DNA of 64,000 nt from Taibaiella chishuiensis (GCF_003014535.1 NZ_PYGD01000006.1:62001-126000); one strand, 5' to 3'; positions 7,149 through 16,734 are shown, counted from the stretch's first letter. Program-made: numbers and translations. The notes: generated by a model not told the origin, from the letters alone.

Positions 7149-9425
7149 TTATAATTTTGTTACTTTAAGCTTAACCTGTTTATCTCCGTCTTTAAGCTCC
7201 AGGATATAAGTACCTGCTGGTAGTTCCCGGATATCGAACATAAAGCGGTTGCCTTTGAGTTGGGTCCACACTGCCCTGCTCTGCCCTGTAATGTCCCAAA
7301 GCTTTACTGTGGCTTCTTTCAGCGATAAAGCAGTGGTAAGTGTCAGTTTGGAAAAAACCGGGTTGGGAAAGACACGCGTAAAACCGAAGGGCTCGGTATC
7401 CGTAATACCGGTCCCGGAAAAATTATGACAAACGGAAGTATCGCTGCAACCATCTACAGTTACGATAACAGCATAATTTCCGCTTTGCTGCGGACTGAAG
7501 TCCTGCTGGCTTGCACCCGGTACAGGAGCATATTGGTTATTGCAATCCAGCCATTGATAGGTGGCCCCTGCCTGGCTGGCATGCAGGCCGGTACCGCTTT
7601 CTGTTACATGGACATTAACCGTATCGATCGTGAGTTCCAGGCGCACGATGCTATCACAGCCCGCGGTATTAGCCAGGGTTGCTACTACGTAGGAACCACT
7701 GGTTGTATAGGTCTGACCGTTCAGGCTATAGCTTTTGCAGGCTGTTGCGCTTATGGTGCTGCCGCTGCTTTGTAATAAGGTAAGATTAAGGGTAATGATG
7801 CTGTCGCAGCCGCCTGCATTGGGCAGGATACCGGTATAAGTGCCACCCGCGGTATAAGTAGTACCGGCAAAGGTGAAGCTGTCGCATGCGGTAGCGGTAA
7901 GCGTACCAAAGCTATTGCAGGTCATTTTGTGAATAAATCCGTCGGAATCGCCACCGGCTGCGGAAACCAGGACTACCGCACCCGGGCCCGGATCAAAATC
8001 TGCCTGTCCGCCCACATAAGCCGCGAAGCTGCCGGCAGTATAAATACTTTTGCCATCGGGATGAATAACGATGGCATATCCTTTATCATAAGAAGAACCG
8101 CCAAAGCCTTTTACAGAAACGAAATCGCCGTTTGCATTTAAGCAATTGATAAAAACGTCGGTACCGCCTGCAGAAGCAAGATTAACCGTACCCGCACCAG
8201 GATCAAAATCGGCAAGCCCGGAGAACATACCGGTGGCATAACTATTGCCGGCCGCATCCAATACCAGGTCAAAATTGCTACCTTTTCTCTTTTTAGCCCA
8301 TACAAAATTACCCGCTGCATCCAGCTTGGAGATATAACTGTACTGATCGTTGGGGCCCGTCGAAGTCAGGTTATTTACCAGGCTGCCAGGGTCGAAATCG
8401 ACAGTGCCGCCATAAGTTCCCGTGCTGTATACATTACCCGCGGTATCGACGGCGATAGCAGTAGCCACGACCCTGTTGTACATATCACTCAGGCCATCGG
8501 CCAGGAAAGCTTTGGCCCAGACCATATTACCGCCTGCATCCAGCTTGGACAAAAAAACATCGGCATAACCCGTAGCTGTGAGCGGAGCAGTACCTGCACC
8601 GGGATCGAAATCGGCCGTATTTTTAAAGCTGCCTGTGGTATATACATTACCATTATGGTCGAGCGTAAGCGCTACCGGGGCATCAGTACCGCTGCCCCCC
8701 ATAGCTTTTGCCCAAAGGAAACTACCGGTTGTGGTCAGCTTGGAAATGTAGATATCCGTCATGCCGGCCGCTGTTAGTTTAAAAGTATCGGCAGCATTCA
8801 TGCCCGGGTTAAAGTCGGCTGTATTTGAAAAAATACCCGTGGTATAGACATTGCCTGCAGTGTCTATGGCTATATCCGTACCGGAAACAGTGCCGCCGGC
8901 ATTACCCAGGCTGCCGGCCCAGAGAAAATTTCCTGCAGTATCAAGCTTCAGGATAAAAGCAGCGGTATAACCCAGCGAAGGGTCTGCGGAAGAACTGAGT
9001 TTGAAACTATCCGGACCGGGATCAAAATCAACGGTACCGCCGAAAGTACCGGTAGCATACACATTACCGGCTGGATCTGCAGCAATGGCAATATTCCTCT
9101 TCCCGGTATGGAGCTGCTTTGCCCAGGCCAGGGCGCCGGATGCCCTCAGCTTATAAATAAAAACATCGGTTCCAAGGGCGGTCATGGTCAGGGTGCCGGC
9201 GCCTGGATCGAAATCCGAGGAACCACAGAAATATCCGGCACTATATACACTGCCCGAATTGCCAAGTGCGATAGCAGTCACAGCATCTTCTTCGCCATCA
9301 TCCCAGCATCCGCCACCTACCTGCCTCACCCATTCCAGGTTAAAATTTTGTGCGGACAAGCGAAAAACACTACAAAGCAGACAGACAACAAACACTACTT
9401 TTTTGCATAGATACATTTTTTTCAT
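7149..9425 (-). CDS. Secreted SBBP-type beta-propeller repeat protein with T9SS type A sorting domain
   Basis: This 758-residue exported protein starts at the ATG at 9425 (MKKMYLCKK), because a signal peptide (VVFVVCLLCSVFRLSAQ) follows at once; a longer frame to 9488 adds 21 unlikely residues. The body holds at least seven repeats with the pattern TG.F.GTVDFDPG, each followed by DVFI.KLD..GNF.WAK..GG, the SBBP beta-propeller type. Two later repeats CDSF.F.G.TYT..GTY...GGCDSI.TL.LT resemble other Bacteroidota surface repeats. The end (VFPNPV..KLTL.., W-D-I-T-G-Q, LPAGTYILELKDG) is a T9SS type A sorting domain. The repeated DFDPG segments may be calcium-binding, but this is inference. It lies 55 bases upstream of the other T9SS gene and probably forms a pair with it. 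Confidence 0.85.
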   Translation of the reverse strand: MKKMYLCKKVVFVVCLLCSVFRLSAQNFNLEWVRQVGGGCWDDGEEDAVTAIALGNSGSVYSAGYFCGSSDFDPGAGTLTMTALGTDVFIYKLRASGALAWAKQLHTGKRNIAIAADPAGNVYATGTFGGTVDFDPGPDSFKLSSSADPSLGYTAAFILKLDTAGNFLWAGSLGNAGGTVSGTDIAIDTAGNVYTTGIFSNTADFNPGMNAADTFKLTAAGMTDIYISKLTTTGSFLWAKAMGGSGTDAPVALTLDHNGNVYTTGSFKNTADFDPGAGTAPLTATGYADVFLSKLDAGGNMVWAKAFLADGLSDMYNRVVATAIAVDTAGNVYSTGTYGGTVDFDPGSLVNNLTSTGPNDQYSYISKLDAAGNFVWAKKRKGSNFDLVLDAAGNSYATGMFSGLADFDPGAGTVNLASAGGTDVFINCLNANGDFVSVKGFGGSSYDKGYAIVIHPDGKSIYTAGSFAAYVGGQADFDPGPGAVVLVSAAGGDSDGFIHKMTCNSFGTLTATACDSFTFAGTTYTAGGTYTGILPNAGGCDSIITLNLTLLQSSGSTISATACKSYSLNGQTYTTSGSYVVATLANTAGCDSIVRLELTIDTVNVHVTESGTGLHASQAGATYQWLDCNNQYAPVPGASQQDFSPQQSGNYAVIVTVDGCSDTSVCHNFSGTGITDTEPFGFTRVFPNPVFSKLTLTTALSLKEATVKLWDITGQSRAVWTQLKGNRFMFDIRELPAGTYILELKDGDKQVKLKVTKL

Positions 9426-9544
9426 AATTGCATTTTTGGGAGTAAAAAAAATCAGGTAAAGGTTATTGTTTCGTAGATGCGGTACCAATATAAGGCTGGC
9501 CTGGCGGCTGTTTGTATAATTTTTAGGTTACGATTTACTGAAAA

Positions 9545-9552
9545 CAAAACTA
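9545..9552 (-). promoter_or_regulatory. Candidate -7 element (TAGTTTTG) for the SBBP/T9SS gene
   Basis: On the minus strand this is a perfect TAnnTTTG match, about 120 bases upstream of the ATG at 9425. No TTG was seen at the expected -33 distance, so the call is tentative. Confidence 0.35.
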
Positions 9553-9714
9553 TCCTGTAAATATTTTTATTCCAATGGTGGAAACCTTAAAATCCGGGAT
9601 GGTAGAAACCACACATTTTAAGCAAAAGCTAAAAAATGTGCCGCTAATGATTAACTTGCAAACACCATTATCCCGACGGTCCCGACGGGAAAACAAATCC
9701 ATAAAAGGAAAACC

Positions 9715-11661
9715 ATGACCGCTTGCTTTCGTTATTTCAGCATCGTTTTTCTTTTGTATATGTCCCTGCACTTGCTTGGCTGCCAGTCAGCCCGAAGCAG
9801 TAACCCGGGACCGCTATCGGGTGCTAAAGACACGGCCCTGGTTTTATCTATGATCAGGAGAGCCGACAGCATTTGCTGGTACCAGCCAGATACCGCAATG
9901 CAATTGGTACGCGATGCCCGGCAACACAGCCTGCGCTGCGGTTTCAAAAGCGGGGTGGTCAGAAGCATGCAGTCTATGGGTACCTTGTTTATGGCACAGG
10001 GTTTGTATGATTCCAGCCTGGCCTGTTATGACCAGGCGCTTCAGTATGCAGCGAAACAGGAGCCGAAGGATACGGCCACCAACATTACTTTATATTCCAA
10101 CTCCGCCGCCGTTTATGTTTCCTGGGGGCGCTACGAAGAAGCCCTGCAACTGCAATATAAGGCCATGCACATGGCTACAGGCACACGTTTCAGCAAACTG
10201 CTCTGCCTTATTTACAACAACATTGGCAGTATTCTTTATGAACTCGGGCAAACCGACAAAGCATTTTATTACCTGGATAAAGCAAAGGATATCGCCTTCC
10301 GGGTGAAAGAAGCCAATTTTGTGCTGCCCTATATTTACATGAATGAAGCTTTACTCTTTTTGAAAGAGCATAAAACGGATGCCAGCAAAGAGAAATGCAG
10401 CCTGGCTATAGCAACCAATAAAAAGTTTCAATCCACAGAAGTGGCGTATGCTGTGGCCGACCTGATGGGTAATATTTATAAGGCAGAAAATAAACCGGAA
10501 CAGGCTATTGCATCTTACAAAAGCATCCTGGATATGAAGGAGGACTACCCTTCCGGTAAATTACAGGCCCTGATTTCGCTGGGTAATATGTACCTGGACC
10601 TGGAGCAGTACCCGGAAGCGCTTGCCTATTTGCAGGAAGCGATGCAAAAGGCAAAGGCATTAAGCGGCAACCGGGAGTTGAAACGGATTTATGAAGGCCT
10701 GGTAAGCGTATACCGCAACCAGCAACAGTATGCGCTTGCCCTCGATTATGAAGATAAACTGATCACGATTAAAGATAGCCTGCTGGATATAGAAAAAGTG
10801 CGCTCCTTAAGTATCCTGGAGGTAAAATACCAGACGGCCGAAAAGAATAAAGTGATTGCCGAAAGCAAGCTCCAGATTGCGGATCAGCGCGCAAGAATTG
10901 TCCGTAAAAATATGATGATCGGCGGAACCCTTGCCGGCACCGCGCTGATCCTGGCCTTATCCGGGTTTTTCTACTTATACAAACAGAAACTACAGCGTCA
11001 GAAACAGGAAACGGCGATCTGGCATGCCATGGTTGAAGGGGAAGAAAAAGAACGTTCCCGTATTGCACATGACCTGCACGACGGTATCGGCGGCCTGCTT
11101 TCCACCCTTAAAATGTACCTGGGCATCCTGCAGAAGCGGGTGCCCGAGGTCGCTACCATCGATGTATACCGGGATGCAAGCCGCCTGCTGGACGATACCG
11201 TTGCCGAGGTGCGCAAGACAGCGCATAACCTGATGCCCGAGCTTTTACTCAATCACGGACTTTCCGAAGCCGTCCGTATTTATTGTAATGCCATCCAGGA
11301 TGATGAAGGTTTGAAAATAGACTTCCAGTATTATGGTTTTATCGGGAAACTCAATAGCGGCTTCCAGCTATCCCTGTACCGTATCATCCAGGAGCTGGTA
11401 CAAAATATATTGAAACATGCCGCTGCCAGCCTGGCCCTGGTGCAACTGAGCCAGCACAACGAATTCCTGGATATAACCGTAGAGGATAACGGGATAGGCA
11501 TGCCGGAAGAAAAAATAAAGCAGGGCGGCATAGGCCTGCAAAGTATCAAACGCCGCGTACAGGAATTACAGGGCAACTTTCATATCAGCTCAACACCCGG
11601 CAGCGGTACAACCATTTATATTGAATTCAATTTACTCCGGCAAAAAGAACAGCAGGCATGA
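9715..11661 (+). CDS. TPR-containing sensor histidine kinase (HisKA_3/NarX-like)
   Basis: This 648-residue protein has an N-terminal lipoprotein-type signal (MSLHLLGCQS). A run of tetratricopeptide repeats follows from about residue 40 to 370 (YDSSLACYDQALQYA, YEEALQLQYKAMHMA, PEQAIASYKSIL, YPEALAYLQEAM), then a coiled region and one transmembrane helix at about 400-422. The kinase core has a HisKA_3 dimerisation domain with the phospho-accepting His in RIAHDLHDGIGG (about 452), then a HATPase with the N box LVQNILKHA (about 560) and G1 box VEDNGIGMP (about 590). The TPR domain should face the periplasm and serve as the sensor or a protein-binding surface. The ATGA overlap (11658-11661) with the response-regulator gene identifies its partner. 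The input signal is unknown. Confidence 0.93.
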   Translation: MTACFRYFSIVFLLYMSLHLLGCQSARSSNPGPLSGAKDTALVLSMIRRADSICWYQPDTAMQLVRDARQHSLRCGFKSGVVRSMQSMGTLFMAQGLYDSSLACYDQALQYAAKQEPKDTATNITLYSNSAAVYVSWGRYEEALQLQYKAMHMATGTRFSKLLCLIYNNIGSILYELGQTDKAFYYLDKAKDIAFRVKEANFVLPYIYMNEALLFLKEHKTDASKEKCSLAIATNKKFQSTEVAYAVADLMGNIYKAENKPEQAIASYKSILDMKEDYPSGKLQALISLGNMYLDLEQYPEALAYLQEAMQKAKALSGNRELKRIYEGLVSVYRNQQQYALALDYEDKLITIKDSLLDIEKVRSLSILEVKYQTAEKNKVIAESKLQIADQRARIVRKNMMIGGTLAGTALILALSGFFYLYKQKLQRQKQETAIWHAMVEGEEKERSRIAHDLHDGIGGLLSTLKMYLGILQKRVPEVATIDVYRDASRLLDDTVAEVRKTAHNLMPELLLNHGLSEAVRIYCNAIQDDEGLKIDFQYYGFIGKLNSGFQLSLYRIIQELVQNILKHAAASLALVQLSQHNEFLDITVEDNGIGMPEEKIKQGGIGLQSIKRRVQELQGNFHISSTPGSGTTIYIEFNLLRQKEQQA

Positions 11662-12299
11662 AAATAACCGTTACCATAACCGATGATCATCCCATAGTCC
11701 TGAACGGTATTCAGAAGATACTGGCGGAATACAAACATATTGAAATACTGGACGCCTGTACCAGCGGCGCAGCGCTGCTGCTGAGGCTTAAAGAACGGCA
11801 ACCGGATGTATTACTGCTCGATATCCAGATGAAAGGCATGCAGGGCGATGAAGTGGCGCAGCAGGTTTCAAAATTATATCCCCATATTGCCATATTGGTG
11901 CTCAGCAATCTCGACCAGGCTTTCCATATCCGTAATATGTTTTTAAACGGCGCCAAAGGTTATTTACTGAAAACTGCCGGCCCCTTCCAGCTTATTAATG
12001 CCATTGAAACCATACATAAAGGCAGGCAGTTTATAGACGAGGATCTGAAAGACCTGATGCTGCACGATATGATGGAAACCCGGGCCAATACCAACGGCAT
12101 CCCTGCCCTCACCAAACGGGAAACGGAAATCCTGCACCTGATAGCGAATGAGATGACCAGCCCGGAGATCGCTAAAAAATTATTTATCAGCCTCAGTGCC
12201 GTAGAAAACCATCGTCTGAATTTATTGTTCAAACTGAATGTAAAAAACGCGGTAGGGCTGATCAAAAAAGCAATTCATTTAGGTTTGATCAAACCCTGA
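11658..12299 (+). CDS. NarL/FixJ-family response regulator (REC + LuxR HTH)
   Basis: This 213-residue two-domain regulator begins with a receiver domain. The acidic pocket is DD at residues 9-10, the phospho-accepting Asp is D55 in LLLDIQM, and the conserved Lys is in GYLLK (about 105). The C-terminal LuxR-type helix-turn-helix covers about 148-210 (LTKRETEILHLIANEMTSPEIAKKLFISLSAVENH, given here as separate visible blocks LTKRETEIL and SPEIAKKLF). The start overlaps the stop of the histidine-kinase gene by four bases. The nearest downstream candidate target is the lipoprotein gene at 12566, but a direct link is only inferred from position. Confidence 0.95.
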   Translation: MKITVTITDDHPIVLNGIQKILAEYKHIEILDACTSGAALLLRLKERQPDVLLLDIQMKGMQGDEVAQQVSKLYPHIAILVLSNLDQAFHIRNMFLNGAKGYLLKTAGPFQLINAIETIHKGRQFIDEDLKDLMLHDMMETRANTNGIPALTKRETEILHLIANEMTSPEIAKKLFISLSAVENHRLNLLFKLNVKNAVGLIKKAIHLGLIKP

Positions 12300-12526
12300 T
12301 CCGTTACCCGAAAGGCGAATACAGTGTTTACTGATAGATTCCTTAAGCCCGGTCGGCAGCCGGAACCATCCAGGCGTACCTAAAAATACCTTTAAAAGAA
12401 AAACGCGAAAAAGAAAGCAATCGGTTGCGGGCATTATGGGTTACAGGGTTAAGCATCATTCGGGCATAGTTGTACGCAAATCATACCAGTTTATAAACTC
12501 GCTTATCCGGGAGTAATACGATTAGA

Positions 12527-12534
12527 TATTTTTG
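12527..12534 (+). promoter_or_regulatory. Candidate -7 element (TATTTTTG) upstream of the lipoprotein gene
   Basis: A perfect TAnnTTTG match lies 31 bases before the ATG at 12566. No clear TTG occurs at -33. Confidence 0.4.
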
Positions 12535-12565
12535 GTTAAACCATTCACTAATCGTTAAACTATTT

Positions 12566-13819
12566 ATGGAACACAAGCAAAGAATAGCTCCCGCACATTC
12601 GTCGAAACTCTTTATTACCGCCTGTTTGCTGGCCCTGGGGCTCGGGTCCTGCCAGAAAGATGTAAAGACAAAACCCAATGCAGACACCTTTAACGAGACG
12701 GTGTCTGCCAAACAACAAAATCTCAATTTCAGGCCCCTGAACACCAGCGATGCCAACCTGCTCCTGTTTCCGCAAGACGCCAACTACGAGAAAATAGACA
12801 TGGCCGTTTATGCATTCGGCAATGTTTTAAAAGGTCTGTTGACCCAGGATATGGTTAACTTCATTGTAAGCCAGGTACAGGCCAACCCGGAACGCAGGGT
12901 TTCTTTTACTACGATCTTCAACCAGTTCCCAACGCTTCAGAATGCGATGAACCAGGGTCTGGCCAACCAGTCGATAACCACTATTCCCTACGATTTTTCT
13001 TCCGTCAATAAAATTCTTGCGGTACTCCAGAGAAACGGGATTACCTATGAACTTGGCATCAACATACCCAACCTGGGACTCTTCAGTAGCCATACGGTAC
13101 AAGTATTGACACCGGGACTGGAGCTTTCTGACGAAGCCGGTCATGAAGACCAGATCATGGGTTGGTTCCGGCAGAACGGTACCAATACACCGGTACGCAT
13201 CGATGAAAACGAAGCCATGACATTTGCCGTGGCTGTGCTGAACGTACACCTGAACCCTATAGGCGGTGTGCCGCCGATCAATACGGTGCCTATTGGCGGC
13301 CCTATCGCACCTGGTGGCTCCTACTCGGGTATCGATATGATCAATATCCGCCCCTGGTTTAAGTTTGAAAAGAAATCAAAATCTGAAATCTGGCTGCATG
13401 CCATGTACTACTGGACCGGGCCATCCTCCTGGTATCCGCTTTACAGCCCAGCACTGAGCAGTTTTGTCGGTTATGGCAAAAGCCTGGTAACTACCGCCGA
13501 TATGGGCAACTGGCACTATGTCAATACCCATATGTCCAACCTTGTTGAAGATGTAATCTGGAATGTATATGAACGCGACTGGTGGGAGTCGTTTAAGCGG
13601 ATCAACCAGTTAGGCGGAACAGTGACCTATAACTGGGGCGCCCCGATGCGCTTCTACGGCGAGGTATATGGAATCGACCCGGCCAGCAATCATCCCAACA
13701 ATACCTATACACCTGCATATATGGGCACTTACAGGTCGACAATTATCAGCAATATGCCATCGACAACCTATCTGAACGGCTTTTCGGGCAATGCTAATTT
13801 CAACTTTAATGCCTTCTAA
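12566..13819 (+). CDS. Exported lipoprotein of unknown function
   Basis: This 417-residue protein begins with a lipoprotein signal: a hydrophobic core ITACLLALGLG and lipobox LGSC at about residues 27-31, then QKDVKT. No enzymatic motif was recognised. Tryptophan and aromatic residues cluster at about 270-350 (MYYWTGPSSWYPLYSPALSS, NVYERDWWESF), and a proline/glycine-rich linker GGVPPINTVPIGGPIAPGGS precedes that part. Together with the lack of transmembrane helices this suggests a surface- or periplasm-facing lipoprotein. It follows the two-component pair by 266 bases with its own candidate promoter. A terminator lies 80 bases downstream. Confidence 0.8.
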   Translation: MEHKQRIAPAHSSKLFITACLLALGLGSCQKDVKTKPNADTFNETVSAKQQNLNFRPLNTSDANLLLFPQDANYEKIDMAVYAFGNVLKGLLTQDMVNFIVSQVQANPERRVSFTTIFNQFPTLQNAMNQGLANQSITTIPYDFSSVNKILAVLQRNGITYELGINIPNLGLFSSHTVQVLTPGLELSDEAGHEDQIMGWFRQNGTNTPVRIDENEAMTFAVAVLNVHLNPIGGVPPINTVPIGGPIAPGGSYSGIDMINIRPWFKFEKKSKSEIWLHAMYYWTGPSSWYPLYSPALSSFVGYGKSLVTTADMGNWHYVNTHMSNLVEDVIWNVYERDWWESFKRINQLGGTVTYNWGAPMRFYGEVYGIDPASNHPNNTYTPAYMGTYRSTIISNMPSTTYLNGFSGNANFNFNAF

Positions 13820-13898
13820 AGTTCAAAAACGATGTATAAAAAATTCTGTAGCCGGGCTACAGGATTTCTACGGACGAGCCCCTGCCTTTCCTGAAAAT

Positions 13899-13931
13899 AA
13901 AGAACACCTTCGCCTTGCGAAGGTGTTCTTT
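13899..13931 (+). terminator. Hairpin terminator of the lipoprotein gene
   Basis: The stem AAAGAACACCTTCG pairs with CGAAGGTGTTCTTT across a short loop, followed by ATTTTGG. A second small hairpin, CTGTAGC/GCTACAG, lies just before it at 13846-13862. Confidence 0.8.
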
Positions 13932-13966
13932 ATTTTGGGTTTAACGACTTCGTTAACCTCAGCAGA

Positions 13967-14421
13967 ATTCCCCATAGTGAAGCCGGCTAACGGATAAGAT
14001 CCTTCGCTGGGCTCAGGATGACAGCAACCCTGCAGTACAACTACTCCAATAAAGCCAGCTAACCGGTGAGATCCTTCGCTGCGTATAACAGCTGGATTCC
14101 CCATAGGGAAGCCGGCTAACGGATAAGATCCTTCGCTGAGCTCAGGATGACAGCAACCCTTCAGTACAACTACTCCAATAAAGCCAGCTAACCGGTGAGA
14201 TCCTTCGCTATGCTCAGGATGACACCCTTCCTCTTGATCATTCGCTGTGCTCAGGATGACAGTACCCCTTCAGTACGACTACTCCGATAAAGCCAGCTAA
14301 CCGGTAAGATCCTTCGCTATGCTCAGGATGACACCCTTCCTCTTGATCCTTCGCTATGCTCAGGATGACACCCTTCCTCCTGATCATTCGCTGCGCTCAG
14401 GATGACAGTCTTCCTCCTAAG
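13967..14421. repeat. Interspersed repeat cluster A (convergent 3' ends)
   Basis: The core GATCCTTCGC-TnnGCTCAGGATGACA occurs about nine times, alternating with AAGCCAGCTAACCGGTGAGATC or AAGCCGGCTAACGGATAAGATC. A larger unit is tandemly duplicated with an exact 129-base period (13967 and 14096), and a third shortened copy follows. Just before it at 13941-13956 is the palindrome TTAACGA-CT-TCGTTAA. The core can fold on itself through ATCCT/AGGAT. The cluster fills the space between the lipoprotein gene (+) and the S41 peptidase gene (-). Short open frames here are repeat-derived and were not called. Confidence 0.85.
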
Positions 14422-14434
14422 CCCCATTCAAAAC

Positions 14435-15880
14435 TCAAAGCTGCTCCAGCACCTGCTGTACGTGGGATACCCAGTCTTCGTCGGGTATGGTTTTATCCAG
14501 GTAGTAGTCGGGCTGTATACCTTTACCGTCGATCGCCATATCGGGTATACGATAACTTTTGGAAAGGCAATACCCCAGCTGGAACTGGTTATCCGGCGAT
14601 GTAACAAAACACATATTCGATATATCCAGTACCCCTATGGTAGTAGTGCCGAATAGCTTTGTCTTCTTACTTTGTTTGGCTGCCAGCAAAAACTGTTCGG
14701 ATGTACTCCCGTCGTTTTCGTTAATCACAACGGCAACGTTTTTAGGGAAGGGCAATACCGTATCCAGTTTTTGTATAGAAACACGATCTCCGTTAAGGTT
14801 TACAAACTTACCCAGGTTGTTGTTGAGTGTGGTCAATGCCTTGTTTATCTCTGTACGGTTCTGTTCCGAAAGACCCGGTATAGCCAGGTATTCTTCCATC
14901 CTTTTATTATTCAGCGGTGTGGAATAGAACTCCAAGCCTACAATACGTATCGGGTTGGTATAGAGATAGGGAATAATATTTTCGTAGCTATCGTCATTAC
15001 CGCCGCCGTTATTACGGATATCAATGATGAGGTTTTCTGTTTGTGCAAGCAATCCCTTCGAAGCCGTCAGCAAACTATCGATCAAAGGCTTATGCCCGCC
15101 TTCGAAGCTGGGGATATACATATAGAGCGTTTTGGGTGAAATACGCTCCAGGAAAGGAACCGGGGACATGACCATTTTAGTATACAACTCATGCTTGCCC
15201 GTTTCCGGCAAAACGGGGAAAGTTCTCTTTAAAAAAACATTGGAGAGTTTTAAGGTATTGGGGCTAACCAACCTGGTTTTGTTTGTTTTTGATACCTTAT
15301 TCGCCGAGAAGTTGCCCATATAGAACACGCCGGTACTGTCGCTGTTGATTTCGAGCTTTACCATACCCGGTTTCCAGGCCTCATTGGTTGAGGTAAGCAC
15401 AACACCTTTGTACCCTTGTGCCTGCTTTTGTATGGCAATGGTATAGGGCCCGGTAGTCCATATGCCTTCAAAACCCGGATCCTGTTTTTGCGCAAGGGCT
15501 TTGCGCAGCTGTTCTTCCTGCAAACCGAGTACAGGCCAGTTGGCGCTGTTGACTGCCGCGTCGCCTGTGCGGGCGGTATCGTTATGCTGGGCTATGACCC
15601 TGAAATGCGCCCTGCGAAAGAAGCCCAGCCATTCATTCATCACTTCGGCGCAGTTATCCCTGCTCCTTATATTTTTCACCTTCAATAAATAAGGGGCGGT
15701 ATGGCTTTCGTAGGCCTTCCGGCCTTTCTTTTCCAGGGCATAGGCAAAACCGGCATCATTTTTTTCAAATGTCTCCTTTACCCATTTAAAGTTTTTCTCG
15801 CAATCGCATTTTTCCTGTGCGTGTAAAGCAAAAACAGGCGCCATAAACAGCAGCAGTATGGGGTACTTCTTAAATAGCAT
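14435..15880 (-). CDS. Secreted S41-family (tail-specific-type) serine peptidase
   Basis: This 481-residue protein has a signal peptide (YPILLLFMAPVFALHAQ) followed by CDCEKNF. The C-terminal half has S41 landmarks: LIIDIRNNGGGNDDS at about residues 285-300, VAVVINENDGSTSEQFLLAA with the nucleophile Ser in GSTSEQ at about 393, and a late GIQPDYYLD. No PDZ domain was recognised, unlike in CtpA/Prc, so it resembles the shorter S41 peptidases common in Bacteroidota. It probably acts in the periplasm or outer envelope. Its 3' end abuts a repeat cluster. Two or three other minus-strand genes lie upstream, but the 94-base gap suggests separate transcription. Confidence 0.85.
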   Translation of the reverse strand: MLFKKYPILLLFMAPVFALHAQEKCDCEKNFKWVKETFEKNDAGFAYALEKKGRKAYESHTAPYLLKVKNIRSRDNCAEVMNEWLGFFRRAHFRVIAQHNDTARTGDAAVNSANWPVLGLQEEQLRKALAQKQDPGFEGIWTTGPYTIAIQKQAQGYKGVVLTSTNEAWKPGMVKLEINSDSTGVFYMGNFSANKVSKTNKTRLVSPNTLKLSNVFLKRTFPVLPETGKHELYTKMVMSPVPFLERISPKTLYMYIPSFEGGHKPLIDSLLTASKGLLAQTENLIIDIRNNGGGNDDSYENIIPYLYTNPIRIVGLEFYSTPLNNKRMEEYLAIPGLSEQNRTEINKALTTLNNNLGKFVNLNGDRVSIQKLDTVLPFPKNVAVVINENDGSTSEQFLLAAKQSKKTKLFGTTTIGVLDISNMCFVTSPDNQFQLGYCLSKSYRIPDMAIDGKGIQPDYYLDKTIPDEDWVSHVQQVLEQL

Positions 15881-15974
15881 AACAATAAAATAAAATATAA
15901 AAATAAATTTGAAGGTACTTACTTTTCATAGTATTGTATACCCGCCCCAAGGCATTTATTTAAAAGTAATTTTA

Positions 15975-16649
15975 TCATGGCCCGTCGATAGTTTTAACGA
16001 TCCCCCCTACCCGCATACAAATCAACCATAAGCCCAGAACCAGTTCCAGCAGCGCCGCCGGCACATTAAGCGCCAGGTACAGCGGCGTGGCAATGCCCGT
16101 GTATTGTCCTAAAAAGAGCAGGCTGGCAATCATGGACAAAAATGCGGCAACTATGCCCCAGACCGGCAGCCAGGATGGCACCAGTCCCGACCGGAGCAGC
16201 AGCACATACAACATTACATTACCGATGCATAAGGTCAGCACCATAAATACATGATTGAGCTGATCGCGCACTACTTTGAGTATATCGCCGGTAACGGCCA
16301 GGGCTGGCCAGGGGTATTGCAGGTAGGCTTTACTCAGGGCCAGTAGGGCCAATAACAGTACCGTACCCATAACAGAAAGCACGACCGCAACGATCCGGAA
16401 ACCCAGGAAACCCACTGACAGGCTGCCGCCGAAACGTGCTAGCTGCGGATAAAGCAAAACTGCCACACCCATATAGGTAAGCGACAGTATAAACTGGCAG
16501 ACCACCGCCCGGATAACCCGGCCCGGCGCCTTACCTGCTTCTGTTAAATACCCCGGCATATCTATCTCCGGGGCAACACTGCATAAGCCTGCGGCAAGCC
16601 CTGCAAGCATCAGCAGCCCGGCCAGTTTTGTTGTAGTATACATAGACAT
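15975..16649 (-). CDS. DUF4386-family multi-pass membrane protein
   Basis: This 224-residue protein has about six hydrophobic helices (LAGLLMLAGLAAGL, VVCQFILSLTYMGVAVLLY, IVAVVLSVMGTVLLLALLAL, and others) and the GxLRAxxxxxxxxxxxMGVAVLLYPxL-like spacing of DUF4386 proteins. The molecular function of the family is unknown. It lies directly downstream of an AraC-type regulator on the same strand, a common pairing for small membrane proteins that answer to a specific cue. The regulatory link is inferred from position alone. Confidence 0.75.
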   Translation of the reverse strand: MSMYTTTKLAGLLMLAGLAAGLCSVAPEIDMPGYLTEAGKAPGRVIRAVVCQFILSLTYMGVAVLLYPQLARFGGSLSVGFLGFRIVAVVLSVMGTVLLLALLALSKAYLQYPWPALAVTGDILKVVRDQLNHVFMVLTLCIGNVMLYVLLLRSGLVPSWLPVWGIVAAFLSMIASLLFLGQYTGIATPLYLALNVPAALLELVLGLWLICMRVGGIVKTIDGP

Positions 16650-16676
16650 AACCTATCGTAGTTTCGTTTTATACGA

Positions 16677-16684
16677 CAAAACTA
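16677..16684 (-). promoter_or_regulatory. Candidate -7 element (TAGTTTTG) for the DUF4386 gene
   Basis: A perfect TAnnTTTG match on the minus strand, 27 bases from the ATG at 16649. No TTG at the proper -33 distance was found. Confidence 0.35.
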
Positions 16685-16734
16685 GCGGTAGTAAGCTGCC
16701 TGGAATTGTATAAAAAAGACATCTTTGTTTGTGC

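Noticed and set aside
13868-14656. Short open frames inside repeat cluster A and the S41 gene end
   Set aside because: They are translations of repeats or the antisense of the peptidase gene.
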